A DNA stretch of 64,000 nt from Bagarius yarrelli (taxonomy: Eukaryota; Chordata; Actinopteri; Siluriformes; Sisoridae): contig VCAZ01000001.1 of NCBI GenBank assembly GCA_005784505.1, positions 1,189,001 through 1,253,000 on the forward strand. Reading direction: 5' to 3'. A model generated the notes under the pieces. It did no database searches. It was given only the letters and a program-made list of their open reading frames with translations, and was not told the origin of the DNA. A program made the translations under genes and the position numbers. Each line of letters opens with the position of its first letter. The stretch's first letter is position 1. This document shows, one piece after another, positions 1 to 11,412 of the stretch.

Positions 1-434
1 GGGGAGGTTGAAAACAGCTGCATTCTGAATCATCTCCAGAAGACAAATTGCACTCGAAGGGAAACCTGCCAGGAGCGAGTTGCGGTAGTTAACAGACCTC
101 ACTGATTACATTAAAACCACCTGCTTAATTTTAACATAGGTCGTCCTTTGTGCCACCAATACAGCTGTCCGAGGCATGTGCTCCACAGGACCTCTGAAGA
201 CGTGTCGAATTTAGTTCTAATTCAAGATCTAAAATCACAGCCAGCTTTTTATGCTACAGTGACTCATTCGGAATCAGACCAGACCAGCCATTGCTTCTTC
301 TTTGCATCAGTAAATATAAGTATATTCAACTTCATTGTGGAAGGTACGTGTACAGAGCCAATGAAATTCATTTTTCGCATATCCCATCTTAGTAAGTTTG
401 GGGTCAGAGTTCAGGGTCAGCTATGATACAGCGC

Positions 435-577
435 CCCTGGAGCAGGAGGGGTTAAGGGTCTTGCTCAAGGACCCAACAGTGGTTGATTTGCCAGAGGTGG
501 GGCTTGAGCCCAGGTGTTTCTGGTCTTCAGATTAACAACTCAGCACCTTAATCATTTGAGCCACCACTTCCCCCCTA
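435..577 (-). repeat. tRNA-derived SINE fragment (family B)
   Basis: Read on the minus strand it begins with a tRNA-like head (GTGGTGGCTCAAATGATTAA), has a B-box-like region, then the block about a trailing GAGCAAG-type segment shared with many copies in this window (for example 43,080, 46,800, 60,270). It is truncated before the usual terminal tail. Confidence 0.65.
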
Positions 578-782
578 AGCATGAGGTGTCCATGAGTCTG
601 TCTCTGTTTGGAAGATACTTAACATACCAGAAACACCTCACTGAGCTGAGCTGTTTGCTTGGATTGGATTCTAACCCATTGTAGATCACAGTAGATAAGA
701 AAATCTGATAAATAAATACAAATATAAAAAAAACAAACTTAATAGTATATTTTAACCTTACTAAAAAAACAAACATGCACAA

Positions 783-806
783 ACACACACACACACACAC
801 ACACCA
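783..806. repeat. (CA)n microsatellite
   Basis: Uninterrupted CA dinucleotide run of about 12 units in intergenic DNA. Confidence 0.95.
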
Positions 807-2104
807 TTCCTTCCAGCTGGTAACGATCGACTGAACTGGAATCTTGGTAGAACATAAATGCTCGTAATGAGCCAATTAACTGTGTTTTCTCTGACGATAT
901 AAGAGCAGCAAAGCAAAACCACATCAAGACTAATATTATTCATCTAATAGCTGACGGTTAAACCTGCACTTTTGGAAAAATTGGTTTCGGGCGGTTCTTA
1001 AAACCGAGATAGACAAACTACCTTTTCCTCGTCTTACTCTGCTCATCTGCTTTGCTTTTTGTTTCCCTAATCAAGGCTTCTATCGGAATATGTTTCTGTT
1101 CAGCGCATTAGATTCTCTCGGCAGTTGCTCACATTGACTCACTGGTTGAAAAACAACTAATCAGAAAGAGAAATAAAAGCAAATTAATTTTACACACGTT
1201 TGTCTTTATTCCTTTACATTTAATAACGTCATAAATATAAATTGCGGCTCTATTAGGAAAAATATCTGAGTGTCAGTATGCAGATGTGTTCAGTTTTAAA
1301 GTATAATTACAGTCCATAAAATCAGAGTAAGAAACAAACAGGTAAAGGTGAAAACACAAAGACGCACCTTAAATGGAACACAGGACGCAACTCGAATAGA
1401 AACACAGACAACTCGAATAAAAAAAACACAAAATAACTCAAATGAAAACACAGTCACAACTCAAGTAACACTCAAACTAAAAGGTTTGTAAGTATCGTAA
1501 AGCCAGATTGGAGGAATAATGGGTGGATTCCTAGCAGCTTGTTTATTGGCTATGGGGGCTTCTGATTGACTCGTAAAGCCACCACACACAATCACAGTTC
1601 AGTAAAATACAAATTTAATGTCAGCACTAAAACAGAACGACGTGAAAAATCTAAATCGTTCACTAAAGAAAGGCCATGCAAATTAATGAGCCTATAAACT
1701 TCCTCATTCTTTCGCTGATCCTCATAAGTAATTAAAGTCCCGGCTATAAACGTGACCGCTTCCTGCTTTTCTAAGGCGAGTGGATTGTTAGGAAAGAAGC
1801 GGTGGAAACTGCACACAAGCTGCAACTCAGCACTGCTTTATTAGGATAAATTATCAGTGAAATTATTACTACTGAACCTCAAGGACGAGTGTTGTATTAT
1901 CGATTATTCTGACATCTAAACCAAAGAACTTAGTTTGATTCTTGATTTTGGAGTTACAGACCATAATATAACCAAACTGGCTTCGGGTCCAAATTTCTTT
2001 TCTTTCTTTTTTCTTTTACTACTTGCATCACGAATTTCTTTCGAATTTCTACCATTTAAATAACATTTTCAGTCCTGTGTGCGTTTGGTTGTGAAACGTC
2101 TACA

Positions 2105-2475
2105 CCATCTTAAATCACATACTTCCATACTATAATAGTAGGCGATACTGAGTGTCTGGGTCTAAGTCCTTAGTATGCAAATTACAGTATGCAAAAACTT
2201 CTCGGATGATCTACTACTCTGACTCCGTATGTAAACGATGACTTTACTCACCCATGAGGCTGCGGGAAAGAGTCTTAAATGGCGGTAGAGAAAAACCGGT
2301 GGTGCAACATTTATAAAGTGCTTTAAGAAAAAAATATATTGTTTCTTGTAGTTAAATTGCAGTCGTTTAACATTATCCACCTATAAATTTGCACCGCAGT
2401 GACATCATATGGTCACGTGTCAATATCAACATGTCCAAATTTCATTCATACTCCACGTAACCGTACTATATAGAA
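2105..2475 (-). mobile_element. hAT-like MITE relic
   Basis: The ends resemble the terminal CATACTTCCATACTATA motif of the larger copy at 29,615-30,397. The middle, read on the minus strand, shares the AAAGCACTT and CCTCATGGG segments with the copies at about 30,150 and 37,845. No transposase coding remains. The superfamily is inferred only. Confidence 0.5.
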
Positions 2476-2764
2476 CATACTTTCTGTAATGTAGTACCTA
2501 CTGAAGTAGTTTCTGATTTCAGACAGATTCTCGGACTGCAGTGCAGACGGTTGTCTGTGATTCGTCCGACTGTAAAGTCGTGCAGTGTGTAACTTCCTGC
2601 CGCCAAACCATCGTTGCAATCTAAACAGAGCAGCAACTGAATGTTACTCCAGATAGTCATGCAGTGTGAAAACAACGATGAATCGACAACTTTCTCACAA
2701 ATCCTTGTCTTTACAACGAAATGCTAACATTTGTACTTTAGGCTTTTCTTGGCTGTGCTCTACG

Positions 2765-3072
2765 TTTCGGATTAGTAGGGGATCTGCTGGAGTCTAACCC
2801 AGCCGTCTCTGAAAGGGTGAAATGTAGGAGGGGGACAACCTGGACAAGTCGCCAGTCCATCACAGGGACACACTCACACTCACTCCTATGGGCAATTTAG
2901 AATCACCAATCAATCTAACATACATGTTTTTGTACGCCGGAGAACCCGGAGTAAACACACGCGAGCACGGGGGGAACATGCAAAATCCACACAGAAAGAC
3001 CCCTGCAGGGGAATCGAACCCGAGACCTTCTTGCTGTGAGGAAACAGTGCTAAACACTAAGCCAACACAGAA
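2765..3072 (-). repeat. tRNA-derived SINE with L2-like tail (family A)
   Basis: On the minus strand the order is tRNA-like head with a GGTTCGATTCCC-type B box, an invariant core (GTGTGGATTTTGCATGTTC), the CCGGGTTCTCCGG block, and a tail with CTGTGATGGACTGGCGACTT followed by GACTCCAGCAGATCCC. At least nine more copies or fragments occur in this window in both orientations. Confidence 0.75.
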
Positions 3073-3513
3073 ACACTCTGGGGTGGGGGTATTTATTATA
3101 GAGGGATTCGTCCGACAGCATGTGCTTGTGAAGAAAAATTGGAGAACACAGATGAAAACTGATACAGATACACTAAGAACATGTGATACTGCACAGACAG
3201 TAACCCGAGCTCAGTACTAAACCATATGTGGGGCAGCACATTTACCCCTGACACCCAGCCCAAGCTGTTTGTGTCACTGTGAGCTAATCTAGCAATTATA
3301 TGAGAGGATTATTACACAGCCTAACGCTCGACTTTGTCACGTGTATGTCATAAAAACAGACGATTTGTTGCCACGCCTTTTCTGGAGCCGATAATGATCC
3401 CTTTGGCTTTCCATAACATGACTGCATGGTATTGCGGGTGACGTGTCGGAACGGAGCCTCTGCAAAATTGTGAATGGGTGGTTTATTTCATAGTCACTGC
3501 CTGACCCTCGGAG

Positions 3514-3539
3514 ACACACACACACACACACACACACAC
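3514..3539. repeat. (AC)n microsatellite
   Basis: Uninterrupted AC run of 13 units. Confidence 0.95.
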
Positions 3540-3989
3540 GCGGCTGTAGCTCTGCGTAAGCATCTGCGTAATTACGCGCAATAACTTCTTCTCCTTGAGG
3601 AAGACTTGCGGAGTGAAGACAACTTTAAAAACATAACCTGGACAAAGAACCCTGATCAGGTATGGAGAAATGTATTCTACTGACCTGTAATCATTCTTTA
3701 TGAAACATTAACAGAGGTAGTTACCCTTCTGGGGTAGATGGAGCGGCTGGTTTCTGCTCAAGTCCTGATCGGGATGCGCAGCTCCCCAAGTCTCTATAGT
3801 GTCCGACTGGTAGCTGCTGGGCAGGTTTTGCACTATAAATGTATATTTTATAGTATTTTGCGTGTGGTTTGGACTGTGGACAGTGTGTAAGCCGGTGGAT
3901 GAGAGTCTGATCTATTTCTCTATATTTCATTAAACATTAAAAACCTTGCAGCAGATCAGGTCCGTGAATTACACTTATGAATCCTGAAT

Positions 3990-4110
3990 TTTGGTAGACG
4001 TCCTCATCCAGAGAGACTTACATTCATCATTTATCTGAATTTATACAACTCAGCAGTTTGAGGGCCTTGCTCAGGGGCCCAACAGTGGCAAATTAAGGGT
4101 TTTTATTAGA
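3990..4110 (-). repeat. SINE family B tail fragment
   Basis: It contains the tail half of family B in reverse: a diverged TCCAGAGAGACTTACATT followed by the AGCAGTTTGAGGGCCTTGCT and GGGGCCCAACAGTGG blocks. The tRNA-like head is missing. Confidence 0.55.
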
Positions 4111-5643
4111 TCCACATTCTTCCGAGTGGTTGAACAATCCAAAATTCTTGCTGGTGGCAGCTGTGACTGCCACCAATGTACAAGTCATACCTGTTTCAGT
4201 TATAAACTAAATTAAGGTCAAAACCTTTGTGTACATAAAACACCTCATTTTCCATGAGGTGTAAAATTCCTCCAGTTGTTTACACGTACCAGAGACCTTT
4301 AACGATTTTCTAAAACCAACCAAATTAAGAAAAAAAACAAACTTGCGTTCAATAAATTGTGGGTTTTTTTCTTATTTATTGTTTTCATTTAAATTCATAC
4401 ACAAACAATTATTTGGATTATTTTTATTAAAACTAAAATAAAGCATAAAATATTTTGATTAAAATCTTATTTAATACATTTTTTTTGTAATTTAATTAAT
4501 AATTATAATGAATACCGTTTAAAATAGTTTATTTATTTAAGGCTTAATATCCATCTGATCCTATGGAGAATGTGTGTTTAATTAAAAAGGTAGAAAAACA
4601 GTTTAAAAATGAAATGAAAAATATAACTATTATAATAAATAGTAGAATTTAGATAATAAACTGATCTCACATTTCTCATAGAATATTATAATAATGCCAA
4701 ATATTAGATAACGTTTCCTTTCTTTAGTGCACTGAGCTGAGATCTTTTAGTGTTTTTCACACTTTAATGGGCTTCAGTTCATATTTATTGCTGCTGATAA
4801 ATTTATTTAGTTATTTTAACGCTATGCCAGCATCGAGGCTATTTTTCATGGCGATTACACAGGGAGCATCGTTGAAAATATAAAATATAAAATATAGAAC
4901 TAAAAACAGATATCATGTAAGAGTTAGTAGTGTGAGGGTGGATCAGGGTGGATCGTCAGCGGTGGTTCAGGCTGTAGGATTGTCGAAGGACTAAAAAGAA
5001 ACGTTATCAGCACCACTTATACCACTGACGGAAATAAACGCGGTTATAATAGCTATAGGAGCGTTGCTATTAAGTGATTATATTGTATTGCTTTAGTTAC
5101 ACATCAATGTTAAGGCTGAGGAAAGACGAAATGTCCCCAGACAGCTTCACCCACTGAGGAAATAAGCCACCCCACACGTTATGTTGGGGAATGATGTCCT
5201 ATTGTTACGAAATGTCAGACATTAAACTCATGATTGCAGCTTTAAAGCTATTCACCCTCTGTATGTCCAGTATTTCCAACAGCACCTGAAGGCAGGATAA
5301 ACACGCTTTAACACTTTAAACACAGCTGACAGCTTATAATTACACAGAAATATTTTTCCAACACTTTCCTTAATTCCTCATGGTAATTATTTACTCTCAC
5401 TATAAAGTATAAAGCATCAGTCTTTATCTTATTAATGGTACAAATTCTCAGCTCGGATTCTTTGACACCGAACACATGCCTTCCATCTGAGGAACGTTTC
5501 TTTAATCCGTCATACTGTGACAAAATTCCTGCCTCAAAAAGGTTGAAAGTTCAAATCTCATCACAAGTCAACAGCTCTTGTTCAAGTTATTCCTCTCAGT
5601 CAACGTCTCTAACGCTGTTTTCGTTCTGTTTAGTTTGGGAGGT

Positions 5644-5666
5644 AGAGAGATAGAGAGAGAGAGAGA
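5644..5666 (+). repeat. (GA)n tract just upstream of the cpm start codon
   Basis: A nearly perfect GA run ends ten bases before the cpm ATG, so it probably lies in the 5' UTR or core promoter. Purine tracts of this type can bind GAGA-type factors and vary in length, but no role is shown here. Confidence 0.8.
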
Positions 5667-5675
5667 ACTGACGCC

Positions 5676-5829
5676 ATGCTGCTTTTCTGGGTTTCTCTTG
5701 TGATGCCAATGGCTGGAGCTCTGGAGTTTCAATACCACAACACGACTCAGGTGGAGCAATATCTACAGGAAATTAACAAAAACTACCCCAGCATCACACA
5801 CCTGCACAGCATCGGCCAGTCGGTCGAAG
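5676..5829 (+). CDS. cpm: cpm coding exon 1 (signal peptide)
   Basis: Encodes residues 1-51 plus one base of codon 52. ATG context is GACGCCATGC. It holds the signal peptide MLLFWVSLVMPMAGA, then the mature start LEFQYHNTT and the THLHSIGQSVEG motif. The donor is GAAG|GTTAGT. Confidence 0.9.
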
Positions 5830-7166
5830 GTTAGTACTTCTTCATGGCCGTCTCCGTGGTGTAGTGGGTTAAGGTGCTGGCATCCACATGGGCAGTTGTG
5901 CCCCGGCGATCCTGATTTTATTCCGAACTCGGGTCCTTTCCGGTCCCACCCCCTCTCCATCTCCCCCATTTCATCCCTCTGTCCTACAATTCATTTATTT
6001 ATCTTTTATACCCGCTTATTTCCTGATTTGGGGTCACAGGGATCTGCTGGAGTCCATCCCAGCCGTCTCTGAAAAGAGCAATAAATGCTTAAAAAATATA
6101 TATCTTTTAATACTAATGATAATAAAAAGGTTTAGTACTCAACAAAAATGTTTAAAAAAACAAGAATTAAAATAATTTTTTTTTCAGATAAAAAAATATG
6201 GCAGCACTTATTATATATATTAATATATATTAACAGTCCGATCCCCAGATGTGTATGCACAGCTGCAGTGTTCGCTCTGTTAGTTGTCTTTTATTGGTTT
6301 AAAATAAAATTGTGATCAACTTCCCAGGATGCAACGCTGTTTATATCTTCTGACTTGAATCTCTCTCTGTCTCTTTTCATCGTTCTCTCTCTCTCATTTT
6401 CTCTCTCTCTCTCTTTCTCTCTCTTTCTGTCTCTCTTTATTATTTCTCTCTCTCTTTCTCTCTTTCTGTCTCTCTCTCTCTCTCTCCCGCTCTTCCTGCA
6501 TACCGGAACTCCATGTAGGATTTAGGAGAAATCCCATAAGCTATTCTTTTTTCCTTCCTGTGGTTTTTCAGCTGTGGCTGTAAATGTCTCTGGACTCCCA
6601 AAGGATTCCTGTAATCCCATTTTTAGAACTGATCCAGTGGGTTCCTTCTGACTTTTATCTGATTCATTTCTCAGGATATGCTGTTTATTTTAGAAGAACT
6701 GCTTCTGTGTGATCATTTTACATTCATTCATCATTTTATATATTTATTCGTTCATTCGTTTACCTGGTCAGGCTTTTGATGGATCAGGAGTGTGACTTGG
6801 AAATAAACGCAATATACACACATATTTGCACGTTTGTTCCTTGAGGCAATTTAGGATTGGAAACCTGGAGGAAACTCTGTGCAGTTGGACCTTCTTCCCT
6901 GAAGCTGTAGACATTAAGCTGACAGACAGACAGACAGATAGAGATAGATAGATAGATACATGGGTTATGGGTAGGTAGAATGATAGACAGATATTATTTT
7001 GGTGTTATAATGTGCAGTAGGAAGCATCACCTGCCTTCGCTGTGTCTCTGTCATTCTCTCCAGTAAACAAAGTGGAAATGATTTCCAGGAGAATTGAGAT
7101 CTTCTGCTTGCTAAACTGTTACAGTACGTGGGTAATTAGTTAACTTATTAAAATATCTCCCTAAAT

Positions 7167-7210
<44 letters not shown>

Positions 7211-7943
7211 CAGGCATTTATATAACAGGGATTTTATTTTGCTTTGCACTTCATGCACAAAGACCACAAATGCAAATGTAGCCAAATCGTGCACTTCCAG
7301 GAGACCTGAGCGGATCTGTTCATCTTTCTGTCTTATTAATTAAAGCACCACAAAGAATTCTGGACCAGTTGAATAGATTAAAAAACTAGAAAATCTTAAT
7401 TTGGGGAAGTGGTAGCACAGTGGTTAAGCTGTAAATGTAATTGTTCTTAGGTTTCCGTGGTCTTGTCTGGAAGGCCGTCTAAAAGACAAGATCGTCAGTG
7501 GGAAAACGGCTTTATTGTTTCCAAATGCTGATCCAACAACTGGGCTGGTGGCGACGGTGAGCTCGGAATAACAAAGAACAGACATATGTTAGTGTAGATG
7601 CCATTTGACTTATAATACACACACTATATTGTGTGTTATTGGTGGTGTTCCTGGTTCCCAGTGATCTGATTATTGCAGCCTGACAATCCCTTAACAGATT
7701 TGAATAACAAAATGTGTGTATTATGTGTAGACGAATTTTTACTCTAGTGTTAAACTGGCAGTGTGTGTCTGCCTCCAGAACAGCTCAGGGTAAATTATTC
7801 CAGAGTTTTGGGCACTAGATAAGAAAAGGATCTGCCGTCTGTAGTTGATTTTGTTACTCTAGGTTTTATCAGATTCCCAGAGCTTTGAGAGCGCAGCGGA
7901 CGTGGAGGACTATAATAGGATACAACAACAGAGATTCTTCTCC

Positions 7944-8029
<86 letters not shown>

Positions 8030-11000
8030 TAAGTTCCATAAAGATTTAGCTTTTCTCTTGTCATCTATACCTACAGCATGTAAATATTATATACATTACA
8101 GTCTGTTATTAGATGATGTTCATGTTATTTTCCTGCCAACAAGCCATGACAAAATTAGTTAAAAATGGATGTTTGTTGTTCGAATACAATTGACATTTTC
8201 TCCTAGTGAATAAGTGAATAAGTCTATGAGTATTTCTAACAGAAGAGAAAAGCGAACCTACAACATTTTCAGGGCAACAGCAAATGAGTTAATAACCAAT
8301 CAAATGATCTAATAAAAAAAAAAAAAATGTCTTTATTAACACATTGTCTTTACTATAAACATTAAAATAATAGTAAGCATTAGTTTTGTTTTGTTTTTTG
8401 ATCATTTTTCTCTGAAGAACTGTGTGTGTTTTTTTAAATCCAGTATTAAAAAGTGTTTAGAACATATGATGTCCTCCAGGTCAGACTGTTGGACTGTTGT
8501 TGTCACTATGTTTGGCACAGGTGGAGACCCATGAGGTCATTTTGCTGCTTTTTTTTTCCGTGAGCATTCAGAAAACGTACAAAGCCTTTGCTTCTTACCA
8601 CACGGGCGCTCAGTGCCTCTGATTTAATGAGACATCTAAAGGCTGGAAAGCCAAACTCACTTTGGATAGACTGTCGGGAAAGATGATTTATGATGACGTA
8701 ACCTTTAAAACGAACCGCAAAATGTCCTCGGTTTGAGTGCTGTGTAAAACTGCTCAGTTCCCTGTAATGATCAACAGCTGCATTCAATCATTGCATGTAA
8801 GTCTGTAGTATATATTTTGTAGTATAGTCAGATATTTAAAAAAAATCTCATATTGTAGAGTATGTGTATGTTAAATTCATCAAAAGTGACACACTGGGAT
8901 ATGTGTGTGTTGCCACTACATGGCATTTCGAGATCAATTGGATCAGGTTGCTTTTCTGGCTCAACACAAACCCAGTATTGAGGGAACAGGGGAGTTTGCC
9001 AGGCACCCCCACCTCCTTGCTTCTTTTTCCTCTTGCTCTTTTTCTAGCTTTTTCTACTTCTCTGTCCTTTTTTTTCATGTTTATTGGTTTGGATGCTAAT
9101 AGTGCTGCGCTCAGTCACTCAGCCTTTGGGTGGTCTTGTGTGTGTGTGTGTGTGTGAATAACGAAAGTCTCCTTTAAACAAACACAGTGAGACATTTGTC
9201 TTGTGAGTCCGCAGTTTAGCTGATTAAAGCTGATTAAACCTCGGCTGACCTTCTAATTCCAACCAGTGAAGCTTTTCAACTAGCAGCTCATTCGATACTT
9301 GATTTCAGTGTAGTGTGATTTCAGTGCAAGCTTCATTTACTGACATTCGTGAGACGGTCTTTGTCTCCGAATGTGTGCAGGATGTTTGTCTTGACCTGGC
9401 CATGTATTCTTTTCAAGTATAAACTGATTATCCAGCTTCCAAGATTAACCCTTACTGTATCCTCCGTGCATTTGGCAGGGAAAGTGAGCCTCAATTAAGC
9501 TTCTATCCTGCAACATCACAGCAAAACTCTGAAGTTTTTGTATGTGAGAATGATGGATGATGTGCCAACCAAGTACGTACCTATGACCAGAACTTAATTT
9601 AAGCCCAAAATGTAGAACATGAGATTAAATTGAAATAACAAACCATTTAATCAGTGCATGTCACAAACTAAATACTAGTTCATAGTGCATGATCTATCTG
9701 TCTGTCTGTCTGTCTGTTTGTCTATCTATCTATATATTTCACTCCAAAAAGGCACCAGATGAATATGTGAGAATGTAATAGCATTTAATGATGGTTATTC
9801 TGATTAGAACCTAGCACTCAGGGTAGCTAAGCAGGTTAAATCACTAAATGTAAACGAACGAACGAATGAATGAATGAATGAATGAATGAATGAAATGAAA
9901 TGTTGCCAATCCTCATAAATGTTTCATCAAGAAAACTGCAAAATGCAACCGGGAAGTAAACATTTCAAAGCTAATAAGAAAAAATTGTTATTAGAGGAAA
10001 TTAGATTTGCATGAAAGTCTGGGATTCAATCTCGAAGTTTAAATATTGTCTTTGCGGAGTTTAACATGTTTCTCTTTGTCTATATTGGTTCTTTTTTCTT
10101 CCTGTTTCCTGCTATGGCTTTAAAATATGCCCTGTAGGTGGACTGGCTAATTTCCAATAGGAGTGGCATGAATGTGAATGATGAATTTGCTTGCCATCCA
10201 GGGTGTACCTAGGACTTACGAGAAGTGATTTAAGAATTCACTGATTTCACATTAAATAAATGGACAGTTATAGAAAGCGTAATTCTAAAAAAAAAAAAAA
10301 AGCTATTTATAAGATATTATTATATACAGAAAATAATTATATATATGAAATAAAAGACAAAATAACCTTTCTGAGACGTTTCCCTGGAGCTTCACTGCTA
10401 AGTATAGTTCAGTATACAGATTATAATATAGTACAGAGAGCTTTTTTATTTGGATTAGAGAATTTTTAAGTTAATAATAAAACAGACTATATTAAATCTA
10501 TCATTTATTTATTATTATTGTTTTATTGGAGAGTGTGACTTGCGTAATAATCACATTGAGACCTCTTTATTTGTGTTTTGGAACATCCGGTAGATGTTTT
10601 GTATCTGGGTTGGAGGGCTGGAACTCAGAGAGTTAATGAATAGGCTTCGGGTCCTCAGTTCATGCGGTGGATTTTGAACATGCTCTGACTTGCTGTGTGA
10701 GTATGAGCACGTGAGTGACGTGACATACAGAAAGGAGAACTGACGCAAGAGCCCTAAAGAGCGGCGGGAGAATGAATAGATGTATGAATTGATGTGTCAC
10801 TGGGTTGCCAGGTGCTCATCCAAACCAAATGGAGACAATTATTCGCTTTTTTACTGCAGACTTGGAGAACAGTGAGCAGTGAGACACTCATGACGTCTTC
10901 TGTCATTCAATCCATCAACTGTGTGAGTCTTATGACTCGATGACAGACATCGGTTTTGTTTTGCAGGAAGAAAGCTGTGGGTTCTAATACTGGGTCAACA

Positions 11001-11070
11001 TCCTAAAGAGCATCGTGTCGGCATTCCTGAATTCAAATACGTTGGCAACATGCATGGTAATGAGGTGAGA

Positions 11071-11111
<41 letters not shown>

Positions 11112-11291
11112 CCTTTACTCAAACCGCTCTATATTCATTACTCCTGGAAACCATTGTAGACATTTCCTTTAGCAGCAGCAAATAAGTGTTTATTGTATAC
11201 AGCAGGTGACATTTAGGGAAATTCCCTCGACCCCAAGCAAATAAATTCAGTCTTCCATGTCCATCTTCTTTTAAAGGGATGCTACATTTGC

Positions 11292-11325
<34 letters not shown>

Positions 11326-11353
11326 AAATGGTTTGTGAAAAGGTGTTATCTAG

Positions 11354-11412
<59 letters not shown>

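Larger units (their letters stand above)
1..5675. other. Intergenic region upstream of cpm
   Basis: No convincing exon is seen. It contains SINE fragments (about 435-575, 2765-3072, 3990-4110), CA microsatellites (783-806, 3514-3539), a hAT-like MITE relic (2105-2475) and a very AT-rich stretch (about 4300-4700). The short open frames near 552-943 only read the CA/TG repeat. No TATA box or clear core promoter for cpm was recognised. Confidence 0.6.
5830..10966 (+). other. cpm: cpm intron 1
   Basis: 5,137 bases from GTTAGT to TTTGCAG. It holds SINE fragments (5,840-6,075), a CT-rich tract (about 6,360-6,488), GACA/GATA repeats (6,921-6,958), a CT/CA repeat (7,166-7,206), a dispersed fish repeat (about 7,420-7,930), a long AT repeat (7,948-8,026), a TG repeat (9,137-9,156), CTGT/CTAT (9,693-9,736) and GAAT (9,854-9,897). 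No other exon was recognised. Confidence 0.85.

Noticed and set aside
148..426. 92-codon ORF at the left edge
   Set aside because: No recognisable motif and it runs into a SINE; not supported as a gene or exon.
552..943. Three overlapping minus-strand ORFs with VCVCVCV
   Set aside because: They read the CA/TG microsatellite and have no conserved motif.
5840..5900. Possible tRNA gene after cpm exon 1
   Set aside because: tRNA-like SINE head only; the sequence continues into SINE body.
7795..8064. Minus-strand ORF with long IYIYIY
   Set aside because: Translation of the AT repeat joined to dispersed-repeat sequence.
11341..11411. CRISPR-like regular repeat
   Set aside because: A continuous tetranucleotide microsatellite without spacers in a vertebrate intron.
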